64,000 nucleotides of DNA, from NCBI GenBank assembly GCA_900768185.1, contig CAAGCB010000029.1, positions 209,793 to 273,792 on the forward strand, read 5' to 3'. Position 1 is the first letter of the stretch. Each line of letters opens with the position of its first letter. The notes beneath the pieces are model-generated. The model saw only the letters and a list, made by a program, of their open reading frames with translations, ran no database searches and was not told where the DNA came from. Positions 8,247-17,245 of this stretch are shown here, one piece after another. Origin of the DNA: Alphaproteobacteria bacterium. Its GTDB lineage: Bacteria; Pseudomonadota; Alphaproteobacteria; CAAGCB01; CAG-977. The position numbers and the translations under genes are program-made.

Positions 8247-11200
8247 TTGATGCGACAGATCCGAACGCTTTGCAGCGCGTGGCGGCGAATCCGTTTGAAT
8301 CCGCATGGGTGGCGGCATCGGCGGGATCGGGAAAGACAAAAGTCCTGTCCGACCGCGTGCTGAATCTGCTGTTGACGGGAACGCCGCCCGAAAAGATTCT
8401 GTGCCTGACCTTCACGCGAACGGCGGCGGCGCAAATGGCGAACAAGATTTCAGAACGGTTGGGCAAATGGGCGGCGGAGGACGAATCCGATTTAATCAAG
8501 GATTTGACCGATTTAAGAAACGCGCCGCCCGACGCCCCTTTGATCGCGCGCGCCCGACGGCTGTTCGCGCGCCTGCTGGACACGGCGGGGGGATTGAAAA
8601 TCACGACCCTGCACGGCTTTTGCCAATCCCTGTTGAAACGTTTTCCGCTGGAAGCGGGCATTTCCCCGCATTTCGACGTGACGGACGAATCCGGCGCGAA
8701 AGACTTGATCGCCCGCGCGCAGACCGATGTTTTGCGGGATTCCGCCTATGCCGACTGTCTGAAAACAATCACGCTGATGACGGACGAAGACGGCTTTTTA
8801 AAGCTTTTGGCGGAAATGACGTTTCACATGTCGAAACTGCGCCGGATCAACGAACGTTTTAAAACGCCCGAAGCGTTGAAAGCCGCCTACGAATCCGCCT
8901 TGTCCCTGCCGTCGAACGCGACGAAAGAAAGCCTGACGCGCGATTTTTGCCGTTTAAGCGAAGAACGTAAAGCCGCGCTGAAAACAGCCGTCGCGATCCT
9001 GTCGGAATCAACGAAATCGACTGACACGAAAAACGGCGCGGTCATCGCGGATTTTTTGACCGCCGACGAAACCGACAGACTCGAACGGTTGGACAAATAT
9101 ATCGACGCCTTTGTCACACAAAGCGACACGATCCGGTCAAGACTGGTCTGCAAAGAATCCGCCGCCGCCCTGCCCGTCGTTCGAAAAGAGGCGGAGCTGG
9201 CTTTGACCTGTCGCCAACAGCTGAAATCGCTGGCGACGATGGCGCGTTCAACGGATTTGTTGAAAATCGGCACGGCGATTTTGAACCGCTACACGGCGCT
9301 GAAAGCCGAACGCGGCGTCATGGACTACGACGATTTGATCGCGACGGCGAAACATCTGCTGGAAACGTCGAACGCCGCGGCGTGGGTTTTGTTCAAGCTG
9401 GACGGCGGCATCGACCACATTCTGGTTGACGAAGCGCAGGACACCAGCCCCGACCAGTGGGCGATCGTCAAAGCTCTGGCGGACGAATTTTTCGCCGGAG
9501 CGGGACGCGAAACGCAGAACAGGACGATCTTTGCCGTCGGAGATAAAAAACAGTCGATTTTCAGCTTTCAGGGCGCGGTTCCCGAAGAATTCGAACGCAT
9601 GCGCCTGTTTTTCGAACAAAAGGTCGAAGCTGCCGGAAAAAAATGGAACAACGTGCCGATGTATATTTCGTTTCGTTCCGTTCAATCCGTCATTGACGCG
9701 GTCAATCTGGTTTTGCAGTCGCCCGTTCCCCGCGACGGCGTCGTCGCCCCCGACGAAAACGCGACGCATATTTCCTTCCGCAAAAATCAAGGGGGACTGG
9801 TCGAAGTTTGGGAATTGGAAAAAAAGAAACCCGACGACACGCGCCAACCGTTCACCAAACCCGTCGAGCGGACTTTTTCGCAAACGCCGACAACGCGTCT
9901 GGCGCAGAAAATCGCGCGTCGGATTGCGCGCATGGTTCGCGGCGGGGAAATTTTGGAATCGCAAAACAGACCGATCCGCGCGGGCGACATTTTGGTTTTG
10001 GTGCGCCGCCGCAACGCTTTTATCGAAGACCTGTCCCGCGAACTGAAAACGCTGGGGGTTCCCGTTTCCGGCGTCGACCGACTGAAGATCACGACGCACA
10101 TCGCGGTCAGGGATCTGATGGTTTTGGGGGATTTCCTTTTATTGCCCGAAGACGATCTGGCTTTGGCGACCGTTTTGCGTTCCCCCCTGTGCGGCACGTC
10201 CGCCGACGATTTAAGCGTCGCCGACATCGCCGCCGCCAAACGGGCGGGCGCGCCGCCGATCGGCGTTTCGGAACGGGATTTGTTCGACCTTGCGTTCGAC
10301 CGTGGCGGACAGACGCTGTTTGATCGGCTGAAAGCATACGAAAACCGCCCCGACACCCCGCAGGGAAAAGCGTATCTGTTTTTAAAAGATTTGTTGGGAC
10401 GGGTCGACAAGATGCGCCCGTTTGAACTTTATTCCTACATTTTGGATTCCAAAGGCGGACGCGCGGCATTTGTATCGCGTTTAGGCGAACAGGCGCTGGA
10501 CGCTTTAGACGAATTTATGTCGCTGGCGTTGAAATTCGACATGACCAGCCCGCCGTCGTTGCAAAATTTTTTGATTTTCCTGCGCCGAAACGATGTTGAA
10601 ATCAAACGCGATCCGGAACAATCCGCCTTTGACGCCGTGCGCATCATGACCGTTCACGCGTCAAAGGGATTGCAGGCGCCGATTGTCTTTTTGCCCGACA
10701 CGCATCAAACGCCGACCGTCAAATCCCGCACGTTCTGGACGGACGACGACGATTTGCCGTTATGGTCGCCGTCCAGCCCGACCGCCTGCGAACGCGTCAA
10801 AGAGGAAATCGCCGCCGAAGAACAAAAACAGTTTCGGGAATACAACCGTCTGCTGTATGTCGCGCTGACCCGCGCCGCGGATCGCCTGTACGTCGCGGGG
10901 TGGGAAAGCAAAGGATCGCCGACCGCCGACTGGCACACATCGGTTCAAAAAGCGCTGAGCGGATACGCGGCAAGCGTTCAAACCGACGAATCGGATTCCC
11001 CCGTTCTGCGATTGACCTGCGAACAGACCGTCCCCCCCGCTTTGGCGCAAAAATCGGCTGAAATCCGCGCCCCCGCCCCATTACCCGCATGGGCGAACCG
11101 CCCCGCGCCCGCCGAACCGACTCCGCCGCGTCCGCTTGCCCCGTCGCGTCCCGACGTGGACGATCCCGCCGCGCAATCTCCGTTGACGATCGGTCGCGTC

Positions 11201-11695
11201 GCCGCCGTGAAACGCGGAATTTTGGTGCATTCGCTGTTGGAGGTTCTGCCGCGCCATTCCGAAACCGATCGTTTCGCCGTTGCGCGGAAACTGATCAAGA
11301 CCCGCGCCCCCGGCATATCCGACGCCGACGCCGACGAATTGATCCGTTCCGTCGTTTCATTACTGACCGCGCCGGAATGCGCGGGCGTTTTCCTGCCCGA
11401 TTCGCTTTCGGAAGTCCCCGTTTCGGGCGTTGTGAACGACCGCGTCGTGAACGGCAGAATCGACCGCGTCGCGATTTCGGAAAACGAAGTCCGCCTGTTT
11501 GATTACAAATCGGGCGGTCGCGTTCCCGACGGCGTCGACGAAACGCCCGAAGCCTATATTCTTCAAATGGCGGCGTACAGGGCGCTGACGCGTCAAATCT
11601 ATCCCGACAAAACGGTGCGCTGTTTCCTGCTGTGGACAGAGGCGCCGAAAGTCGTCGAAATCACGGATTTGATTGCGGAACGCGAACGGAATTAA
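8243..11695 (+). CDS. addA: Double-strand break repair helicase-nuclease AddA
   Basis: 1150-residue UvrD-family helicase. Walker A is AASAGSGKT (Lys31), motif II is VDEAQDTSPDQW, motif III GDKKQSIFSFQGA, and the late helicase motifs are VMTVHASKGL-like (IMTVHASKGLQAP) and LLYVALTRAADRLYVAG. The C-terminal nuclease domain has GRIDRV and FDYKSG near 1071-1091 with Asp and Lys of the active site. It overlaps addB by four bases. In many relatives trxA follows; here a repeat-rich terminator ends the operon instead. Confidence 0.97.
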   Translation: MIDATDPNALQRVAANPFESAWVAASAGSGKTKVLSDRVLNLLLTGTPPEKILCLTFTRTAAAQMANKISERLGKWAAEDESDLIKDLTDLRNAPPDAPLIARARRLFARLLDTAGGLKITTLHGFCQSLLKRFPLEAGISPHFDVTDESGAKDLIARAQTDVLRDSAYADCLKTITLMTDEDGFLKLLAEMTFHMSKLRRINERFKTPEALKAAYESALSLPSNATKESLTRDFCRLSEERKAALKTAVAILSESTKSTDTKNGAVIADFLTADETDRLERLDKYIDAFVTQSDTIRSRLVCKESAAALPVVRKEAELALTCRQQLKSLATMARSTDLLKIGTAILNRYTALKAERGVMDYDDLIATAKHLLETSNAAAWVLFKLDGGIDHILVDEAQDTSPDQWAIVKALADEFFAGAGRETQNRTIFAVGDKKQSIFSFQGAVPEEFERMRLFFEQKVEAAGKKWNNVPMYISFRSVQSVIDAVNLVLQSPVPRDGVVAPDENATHISFRKNQGGLVEVWELEKKKPDDTRQPFTKPVERTFSQTPTTRLAQKIARRIARMVRGGEILESQNRPIRAGDILVLVRRRNAFIEDLSRELKTLGVPVSGVDRLKITTHIAVRDLMVLGDFLLLPEDDLALATVLRSPLCGTSADDLSVADIAAAKRAGAPPIGVSERDLFDLAFDRGGQTLFDRLKAYENRPDTPQGKAYLFLKDLLGRVDKMRPFELYSYILDSKGGRAAFVSRLGEQALDALDEFMSLALKFDMTSPPSLQNFLIFLRRNDVEIKRDPEQSAFDAVRIMTVHASKGLQAPIVFLPDTHQTPTVKSRTFWTDDDDLPLWSPSSPTACERVKEEIAAEEQKQFREYNRLLYVALTRAADRLYVAGWESKGSPTADWHTSVQKALSGYAASVQTDESDSPVLRLTCEQTVPPALAQKSAEIRAPAPLPAWANRPAPAEPTPPRPLAPSRPDVDDPAAQSPLTIGRVAAVKRGILVHSLLEVLPRHSETDRFAVARKLIKTRAPGISDADADELIRSVVSLLTAPECAGVFLPDSLSEVPVSGVVNDRVVNGRIDRVAISENEVRLFDYKSGGRVPDGVDETPEAYILQMAAYRALTRQIYPDKTVRCFLLWTEAPKVVEITDLIAERERN

Positions 11696-11696
11696 G

Positions 11697-11721
11697 CAAA
11701 AACAAAAACAAAAACAAAAAC
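11697..11721. repeat. Short A5C tandem tract
   Basis: About four to five copies of AAAAAC directly after the addA stop. On the minus strand it supplies the T-rich tail of the following hairpin. Confidence 0.6.
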
Positions 11722-11753
11722 AAAAGCGGAACCGTTCAAACAGCCCCGCTTTT
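11722..11753. terminator. Convergent terminator between addA and the hydroxyacid dehydrogenase
   Basis: Stem AAAAGCGG (11722-11729) / CCGCTTTT (11746-11753). Read on the minus strand it is followed by GTTTTTGTTTTT, a good Rho-independent terminator for the dehydrogenase; on the plus strand it can also stop addA. Confidence 0.65.
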
Positions 11754-11775
11754 GCCCGCGTTCAATCGTTAAGAT

Positions 11776-12807
11776 TTATTTATTCAAAACGGAATTGATC
11801 GTTTTGCCGTTCACGAACGAAACGATGCTTTCGTCCGCCGTTCTCAGAATGCGGTGCACCGCGTCGATCGAATTGAACGCGACATGCGGCGTGATGACGA
11901 CGTTTTTCAGCTGCAACATGCGCAGGTTGATCAGCGAACGCAACAGCGTGTCGGATTCGTGCGTTTCAATCGCGGACAAGTACAGATCGTCATGAATCAG
12001 CGGCGATTCGTATTCCAGAACGTCCAGCCCCGCGCCGTAGACTTTGCCGCGGGACAGCGCCTTGTACAACGCTTCGGTATCGATCAGTTCGCCGCGCGCG
12101 GTGTTGACGATGACGACACCCTGTTTCATTTTGGCAAACGCCGCGTCGTCCAGCAAGTGATAGTTTTCCTTGGTCAGCGGACAATGCAGCGTGATGACGT
12201 CGGACTGCGACAGCAATTCGTCCAGCGAAACGTATTTGAATCCGTATTCGGCGGCGAATTTTTCGTTGGGATACGGATCGAACGCCAACAGGGTCATGTC
12301 AAAGCTTTTGGCGATTTTGGCGACATAGCGTCCGATCGCGCCCGTGCCGACGATGCCGATCGTGCGTCCGCGCAAATCGAAACCCAGATAGCGGTCGGTG
12401 CTGACGTGGCTTTCCTGAACGGCGCGGAAAGAACGGCTGATTTTACGGGTTACGTCGATCAGCAGACCGAACGTGTATTCCGCAACGGTCGAATCGCCGT
12501 ATCCGGGGACGTTGACGACTTCGATCCCGTGTTCGCGGCAGTATGCCAGATCGACGTTGTTATAGCCCGTCGAACGCAACGCGATCAGTTTCAGATTCGG
12601 GAATTTCGACAAAACGCGCGCACCGACGTCGACGGCGTGAACGAACACCGAAATGATATCCGCGTCGGCGACCCGATTGATTTCATCTTCGTTCAGATCG
12701 GCGGGGCTTTTTTCCAGATAGACGGTTTGCGCGTCGATCGGCAGCGGATTCTTTTTATAGTAGTCGGCGGCGATTTCCGAAACATTGAAATAAACGATTT
12801 TTGTCAT
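11776..12807 (-). CDS. D-2-hydroxyacid dehydrogenase, D-lactate dehydrogenase-like
   Basis: 343 residues. The Rossmann motif is GTGAIGR. The catalytic Arg lies in RSTGYNNVD, a Glu in the DVLEYESP region and the catalytic His in TPHVAF. This layout matches fermentative D-lactate dehydrogenases (LdhA-like), which reduce pyruvate with NADH in the cytoplasm; other 2-oxoacids such as phenylpyruvate are possible substrates. The start MTKIVYFN at 12807 is preferred since GGAG lies seven to eight bases before it, while the upstream ATGs overlap that Shine-Dalgarno sequence. The gene is monocistronic and divergent from flagellin. Confidence 0.85.
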   Translation of the reverse strand: MTKIVYFNVSEIAADYYKKNPLPIDAQTVYLEKSPADLNEDEINRVADADIISVFVHAVDVGARVLSKFPNLKLIALRSTGYNNVDLAYCREHGIEVVNVPGYGDSTVAEYTFGLLIDVTRKISRSFRAVQESHVSTDRYLGFDLRGRTIGIVGTGAIGRYVAKIAKSFDMTLLAFDPYPNEKFAAEYGFKYVSLDELLSQSDVITLHCPLTKENYHLLDDAAFAKMKQGVVIVNTARGELIDTEALYKALSRGKVYGAGLDVLEYESPLIHDDLYLSAIETHESDTLLRSLINLRMLQLKNVVITPHVAFNSIDAVHRILRTADESIVSFVNGKTINSVLNK

Positions 12808-13148
12808 GGCATACTCCATCAATTTTCAATCTTTGACGCGTGAAATATAGGACGGTTTTCAAAAAAATCAATATGGCTTATATGACAAAAATCACAAAAC
12901 GGGACAAAACGGAAAAGTCGGCGGCTTCCGTCGGTCGGGACGCGACTGTGCGGCGGGATCGCGTCGGCGGTGTTCGCCGCCGTCTTGCAACTGGGCAAAT
13001 ATTGCCTGTTGCAGTGGCGGAAAAGGTGTGCTAGCGTAATTGACGATGGAAAATACAAAACGACCGTAGCGTCGTTTCCATACAACCGCCCCCGAAAGGG
13101 GTAACACCCTAAAACGGGGCTGTATCAATCCAAGAAAGGAGAAATATC
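12808..13148. other. Intergenic region between dehydrogenase and flagellin
   Basis: 341 bases without a gene, carrying the two divergent promoters. It contains several inverted repeats: GGCG/CGCC near 12963-12978, a strong interrupted hairpin centred on ATA (TGCAAC...GTTGCA, about 12987-13014), and the flagellin leader structures described separately. I found no convincing sigma-54 or sigma-28 promoter by eye. Confidence 0.5.
13046..13120 (+). promoter_or_regulatory. Structured 5' leader of the flagellin mRNA
   Basis: A first hairpin has AAACGAC (13058-13064) / GTCGTTT (13071-13077) with a CGTAGC loop, flanked by ATGGA / TCCAT. A second, CCCC (13090-13093) / GGGG (13098-13101), is closed by a GAAA loop. 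The same C run can instead pair with GGGGC at 13116-13120, so two exclusive folds exist. In alphaproteobacteria FlbT controls flagellin mRNA through its 5' leader; a similar role here is inference. Confidence 0.45.
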
Positions 13149-14894
13149 ATGTCTACGGATAAAATTGCTCTGACAGCATCCATGCGTTCCAACCTGCTCA
13201 GCCTGAAAAACACGCAGGGCTTGATGGACAAGACCCAAGATCGTTTGTCGACGGGTTACAAAGTGAACTCGGCGATGGACAATCCTTCGTCCTATTTCAC
13301 GGCTCAGGCGCTGAATTCGCGCGCCGACGACCTGTCCACGCTGATGGACAGCATCGGTCAGGCGATTTCGACGTTGGAAGTCGCGGATCAGGGCATCACG
13401 TCTTTGCAAAAATTCGTTGAACAGGCGAAATCCGTTGCGAACAGCGCGCGCGATACGGCGAACGTGTCGGCGAAAACGAAGTCGTCGATCAAATTCGACC
13501 TCGACAACCTGAAATCGCAAATCGTCGCCGAAAAAGCGGTTCCGAACGCGAAAGCGAACGAAACCATGACGATCCGCGTCGGCGATTCGACGAAATTGAC
13601 GGGTACGGTGAACGTGAACGAAGATTCCAAATTGGCTGATTTGGACTTGGAAGTCGCGGACGCCGGTTCGATCGTCGTTGACGGCAAGGAATACAAGCTG
13701 GCGACGAATTCTGCAACGGGTAATTCGATGACGAGCAAGGTCGCCGCCGATTCCGTTATGAAAATTGTCGGAATGGACGGAGACACATACACATTGGCTG
13801 ATGAATCGGGCAATACGATTTCCGTCGCCAAAGCCAATGTCACAGCCGGTACGACCAATCATACCACCATCGGTATCGGCGATACGGTGACAAACAAGGC
13901 TGACGCTACCGTTACCGTTTCCGAAGACGGAAAGACGACCGCAACGGCGGTGTTCACGTTGACGGCTAACGCCGGTACGACAACGGATTATGAAGCGCAA
14001 TCCTTGACGGGAAAAATTGAAACGACAATCAACGTCGCCAAAGGTTCCACGGTCGCCGATTTTGCCAAAATCGTTGAAACGATGATCGGTACAAAGGTGT
14101 TTGACGCCTCTGTCGAAGAGTCGAATCTGGTCTTTAAAACGCTGGATACCACGTCCATCGAAGTCAAAGGCGCCATCGCCGAAAAACTGGGCATGGACAA
14201 AGGTCAGACCATCACGTTGGAAGACACCGACACGGCTGAATCCCTGCGTCTGAAAATCAACGATCTGGACGGCGTTTCCGCCGAATTCGACGACAAGGGA
14301 CGCTTGGTCATCAAATCCGAACAGGGCGACGATCTGGTGATTTCCGGTGCTCTGGCTGACAAGCTGGGCGTTTCCGGCGCGGTGACGAACGGTTCGAACG
14401 AACGCGCGACCTACGCGAAACAGTTCGACGCCATTCTGACGCAGATCAACGAACTGGTTCAGGACACGTCGTACAAAGGCATCAACCTGCTGAACGGCGA
14501 CAACCTGACCGTCGTGTTCAACGAAGACCGCACCAGCACGCTGGAATTGAAGGGTGTCACCTTCGACGCCACGGGCTTGGGCTTCACGACCGCAAAGAAC
14601 GAATGGATCGACAACGACAGCATCGACACCGCTTTGGATCAAATTTCCAAAGCCACGTCTTCGCTGCGCGCGCAGGCGTCCGAATTCGGTCAGAACCTGT
14701 CCACCGTTCAGATCCGTGAAGATTTCACGGAAAACATGGTGAACCAGCTGACGACCGGCGCGGACAAGCTGACGCTGGCTGACATGAACGAGGAAGGCGC
14801 CAACATGCTGGCGTTGCAGACCCGTCAACAGCTGGGCATCAACTCCCTGTCTTTGGCGTCGCAGGCGTCGCAGAGCGTGTTGAAACTGTTCTAA
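13149..14894 (+). CDS. Flagellin
   Basis: 581 residues. The conserved D0/D1 ends are clear: an N-terminal block with LKNTQGLMDKTQDRLSTGYKV and TLEVADQGITSL, and a C-terminal block with SLRAQASEFGQNLSTVQ and ending SQASQSVLKLF. The variable middle (about residues 130-430) holds two domains resembling the flagellin hook IN repeat, each ending in LGM or LGV after a KGAIAEK/SGALADK helix. It polymerises into the external filament after export by the flagellar type III system (fliI and fliJ are 18 kb away). AAAGGAG precedes the ATG. No flaF or flbT is next to it. Confidence 0.95.
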   Translation: MSTDKIALTASMRSNLLSLKNTQGLMDKTQDRLSTGYKVNSAMDNPSSYFTAQALNSRADDLSTLMDSIGQAISTLEVADQGITSLQKFVEQAKSVANSARDTANVSAKTKSSIKFDLDNLKSQIVAEKAVPNAKANETMTIRVGDSTKLTGTVNVNEDSKLADLDLEVADAGSIVVDGKEYKLATNSATGNSMTSKVAADSVMKIVGMDGDTYTLADESGNTISVAKANVTAGTTNHTTIGIGDTVTNKADATVTVSEDGKTTATAVFTLTANAGTTTDYEAQSLTGKIETTINVAKGSTVADFAKIVETMIGTKVFDASVEESNLVFKTLDTTSIEVKGAIAEKLGMDKGQTITLEDTDTAESLRLKINDLDGVSAEFDDKGRLVIKSEQGDDLVISGALADKLGVSGAVTNGSNERATYAKQFDAILTQINELVQDTSYKGINLLNGDNLTVVFNEDRTSTLELKGVTFDATGLGFTTAKNEWIDNDSIDTALDQISKATSSLRAQASEFGQNLSTVQIREDFTENMVNQLTTGADKLTLADMNEEGANMLALQTRQQLGINSLSLASQASQSVLKLF

Positions 14895-14916
14895 GAGCAT
14901 TACGGACAACAAACGG

Positions 14917-14950
14917 CAAAGGCGGAAGATTTCTTCCGCCTTTGTTGTTT
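14917..14950 (+). terminator. Flagellin terminator
   Basis: Near-perfect stem CAAAGGCGGAAGA (14917-14929) / TCTTCCGCCTTTG (14932-14944) followed by TTGTTTT. Confidence 0.85.
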
Positions 14951-15070
14951 TCCGAAAAAAAACGTCCCGCCGCAAACGGCATTGAAAATCGCGATTCCCC
15001 TCAGCCCTTCCCCGTCAAAGCCGAAACAATCCGATCCCGATTCGCCGCGTCCGCCGTGACGGACGCCGTA

Positions 15071-16156
15071 TCACAGGGATTTGCCCAGCGCGTCGACGTG
15101 TTCGATCGAACGGCGGAATCTGTCCGCATCTAAATCATATCCTTCGACATGCCAGCCCGGAACTTTCGTCGCTTTGGCAATCAAAGCCGGCATGTCGTCC
15201 GGCGTCAATCCGACCTCTGCCAACGTGACGGGCAATCCCGTTTGTTTGTAAAACGCCATTACGCGGTCGCGCAAATCGTCCTGCCCGTCGTAATCCAACA
15301 AAGCCAAAACGCCGAACGCCACCAAAAAACCGTGCAAATATTTGTGCGACGCGGGAAAAATCGTCGCGCCGTAATAAAAACAATGCGCCAGATTGGTGTT
15401 ATAGTAAAATTCGGGACAAACCGTCATATTGCTGACCAACCCCGTTGAAATCACGATATCCAGCGCGACCTCTTGCAACGCCTGCGACGACCGTTTTTCA
15501 CGGCATGATTCCAACGCTTCCGCCCCGTACTGCAACAACGGTTCGGTACAGGCGGCGCACAACGCGCGCCCGACCAGCAAATTTTGATCCGGCTTCACAT
15601 GACGCAAAGCCAGTTCGACTTCGGCTTCTTTGCTTAACGCGTCGCCGATGCCGGCTTGCAGATATTCGATCGGCGCGCGGGCGATTATTTCATCGTTGAT
15701 GAACACGCACACGGGCGGACGCGAACTGTAAAAATTGTTTTTAAAACTGCCGTCGGCGTTGTACATGATCGCCAACGCCGTACACGGCGCGCAGTTCGAC
15801 GAAATCGTCGGGAACGTGAACAGCGGCTTGCCCAAATCCTCCGCCAGAACTTTGCAGGCGTCGCAACATTTGCCGCCGCCCATCGCCAAAATCATGTCGG
15901 CGCCCGTCACCGTTTCGTTTTGTTTCAACATGTCCACGTTTTCATAGGTGGAATCGCCGCCGTACCAAACGCGTCCGACAACGGAAACCCCGCCCCGTTC
16001 CAACGCGCGTTCCAACGTGTCGGCGGCGGCGGTCATCGCCCTTTTTCCGCCGACGATCACCGCCGTCTTTCCGTATTTTTTCAACAAAGCGGGCGCCTTG
16101 TCATACACGTCCGCGCCGATTGCGTAATCGGGCAATGCGACATAACCGCGTTTCAT
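15071..16156 (-). CDS. Iron-containing alcohol dehydrogenase, glycerol dehydrogenase-like
   Basis: 361 residues of the group III metal-dependent dehydrogenase fold. The NAD-binding glycine block is MGGGKCCD, the threonine/serine block FPTISSNCAPCTA follows, and likely metal ligands are Asp in GIGDALSK and His in LAHCFYYG and SHKYLHG. This pattern matches GldA-type enzymes that oxidise glycerol or reduce dihydroxyacetone, but the clade also contains enzymes with other polyols, so the substrate is open. It is followed upstream on the same strand by pgsA with a 20-base gap, suggesting cotranscription from the pgsA side. Confidence 0.8.
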   Translation of the reverse strand: MKRGYVALPDYAIGADVYDKAPALLKKYGKTAVIVGGKRAMTAAADTLERALERGGVSVVGRVWYGGDSTYENVDMLKQNETVTGADMILAMGGGKCCDACKVLAEDLGKPLFTFPTISSNCAPCTALAIMYNADGSFKNNFYSSRPPVCVFINDEIIARAPIEYLQAGIGDALSKEAEVELALRHVKPDQNLLVGRALCAACTEPLLQYGAEALESCREKRSSQALQEVALDIVISTGLVSNMTVCPEFYYNTNLAHCFYYGATIFPASHKYLHGFLVAFGVLALLDYDGQDDLRDRVMAFYKQTGLPVTLAEVGLTPDDMPALIAKATKVPGWHVEGYDLDADRFRRSIEHVDALGKSL

Positions 16157-16176
16157 TTCCGTTATCCTTTAAAAAC

Positions 16177-16752
16177 TTAATCCAAATGTTTCAAACCCGT
16201 GCGCAGGTAATCGTACCCCGTCATCACGGTCAACGTCGCCGCAACCCAAATCAGCACTTCGCCGACCTCGCCGAAATAACAGAACCACGGCGAAAAATCA
16301 GCGACCATCAGCATCGGAATCGCAAACATCTGTATCCCCGTTTTCCATTTCGCCAGACGCGTCACGGGCAACCCGATCCGGATTTCCGCCAAAAACTCGC
16401 GCAAGCCGGAAACCAGCACCTCGCGGCATAAAATCACGACGGCGGGCAACAGCCCCGTCGCGCCCAAACGGTCGAACGCCGCCATCATCAACAGCGTCGC
16501 GGCGACCAGCAGCTTGTCCGCGATCGGATCAAACGTGCGCCCCAAACTGGACGTGCTTTTGAATTTGCGCGCCAAATAGCCGTCGAAATAGTCAGTCACG
16601 GACGCCGCGACAAACAGCGCGCAACCGACCCAAGCGGCAAACACCCCCGGAAAATAGAACGACGCGACCACCCCCGGAATGACCAAAATACGCATAAAAG
16701 TCAAATAATTGGGCAGTTTCTGCATAAAAGTTGTCTTTTTGTTTTCTGTCAT
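16177..16752 (-). CDS. pgsA: CDP-diacylglycerol-glycerol-3-phosphate 3-phosphatidyltransferase
   Basis: 191-residue integral membrane enzyme with the full CDP-alcohol phosphotransferase signature DG-x2-AR-x8-G-x3-D-x3-D (DGYLARKF...GRTFDPIAD) near residues 60-85 and at least four hydrophobic segments. It makes phosphatidylglycerol phosphate, the first committed step to phosphatidylglycerol and cardiolipin. The ATG at 16752 is used; a second in-frame Met nine residues in (MQKLPNYLT) matches many homologues and is also possible. A polyol dehydrogenase gene lies downstream. Confidence 0.92.
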   Translation of the reverse strand: MTENKKTTFMQKLPNYLTFMRILVIPGVVASFYFPGVFAAWVGCALFVAASVTDYFDGYLARKFKSTSSLGRTFDPIADKLLVAATLLMMAAFDRLGATGLLPAVVILCREVLVSGLREFLAEIRIGLPVTRLAKWKTGIQMFAIPMLMVADFSPWFCYFGEVGEVLIWVAATLTVMTGYDYLRTGLKHLD

Positions 16753-16822
16753 CGATTCAGTCCGATAGTCAAAAGTCTGCGTTACTATATATCAATTCGA
16801 CGCGCGCCGCCAGAGCGCAAAT

Positions 16823-17245
16823 TCATTTTTTTGCACGTTCCGTCCATAACCGCACCGCCGCGGACAACGACACGTCGGCGGGCGGCATCGGGTACGCGTC
16901 GGACAAACCGACGGTCGCCGCATCGACGAATTCCAACTTTTGCCCTTCCGCGCCGACGGGGGTTCCGCCCCATTCGCGGCAGACGAACAAAGGCATCGCA
17001 AGGTGGAAACCGTCGTAATCATAGGACGCGAACGACAGCGGTTCCAACGTCCGGACATCAATGTCCAGTTGCAGTTCTTCGTTCAATTCGCGGTGCAACG
17101 CCCGTTCCGGCGTTTCCCCCTGTTCGATTTTACCGCCGGGGTATTCCCACATGCCCGCCAGACTTTTCCCCGCGGGACGTTGAGAAAGCAACACTTTGAA
17201 ATCGGGGGTGATCAAAGCTCCGGCGACGACCCACAGCACTTTCAT
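16823..17245 (-). CDS. mutT: (8-oxo-)dGTP diphosphatase MutT-like Nudix hydrolase
   Basis: 140 residues. The Nudix box GGKIEQGETPERALHRELNEE (residues 37-57) fits G-x5-E-x7-REUxEE. The N-terminal VLWVVAGALI and substrate strand KVLLSQRPAGKSLAGMWEYPGG are typical of MutT, which removes oxidised dGTP from the nucleotide pool. The start overlaps the stop of the upstream Memo-AMMECR1 gene by four bases, so it is the last gene of a znuA-led operon, an unusual setting for mutT. Confidence 0.9.
   Translation of the reverse strand: MKVLWVVAGALITPDFKVLLSQRPAGKSLAGMWEYPGGKIEQGETPERALHRELNEELQLDIDVRTLEPLSFASYDYDGFHLAMPLFVCREWGGTPVGAEGQKLEFVDAATVGLSDAYPMPPADVSLSAAVRLWTERAKK

Noticed and set aside
11697..11721. 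CRISPR-like repeat
   Set aside because: Six-base A5C units without spacers; simple low-complexity tract.
12990..13040. Possible sigma-54 (-24/-12) promoter upstream of flagellin
   Set aside because: GG and GC dinucleotides are present but the ten-base spacing is not met.
13125..14975. 616-codon minus-strand open frame opposite flagellin
   Set aside because: It is the mirror of flagellin codon bias, rich in Arg/Phe/Gln with no domain, and flagellin itself is certain.
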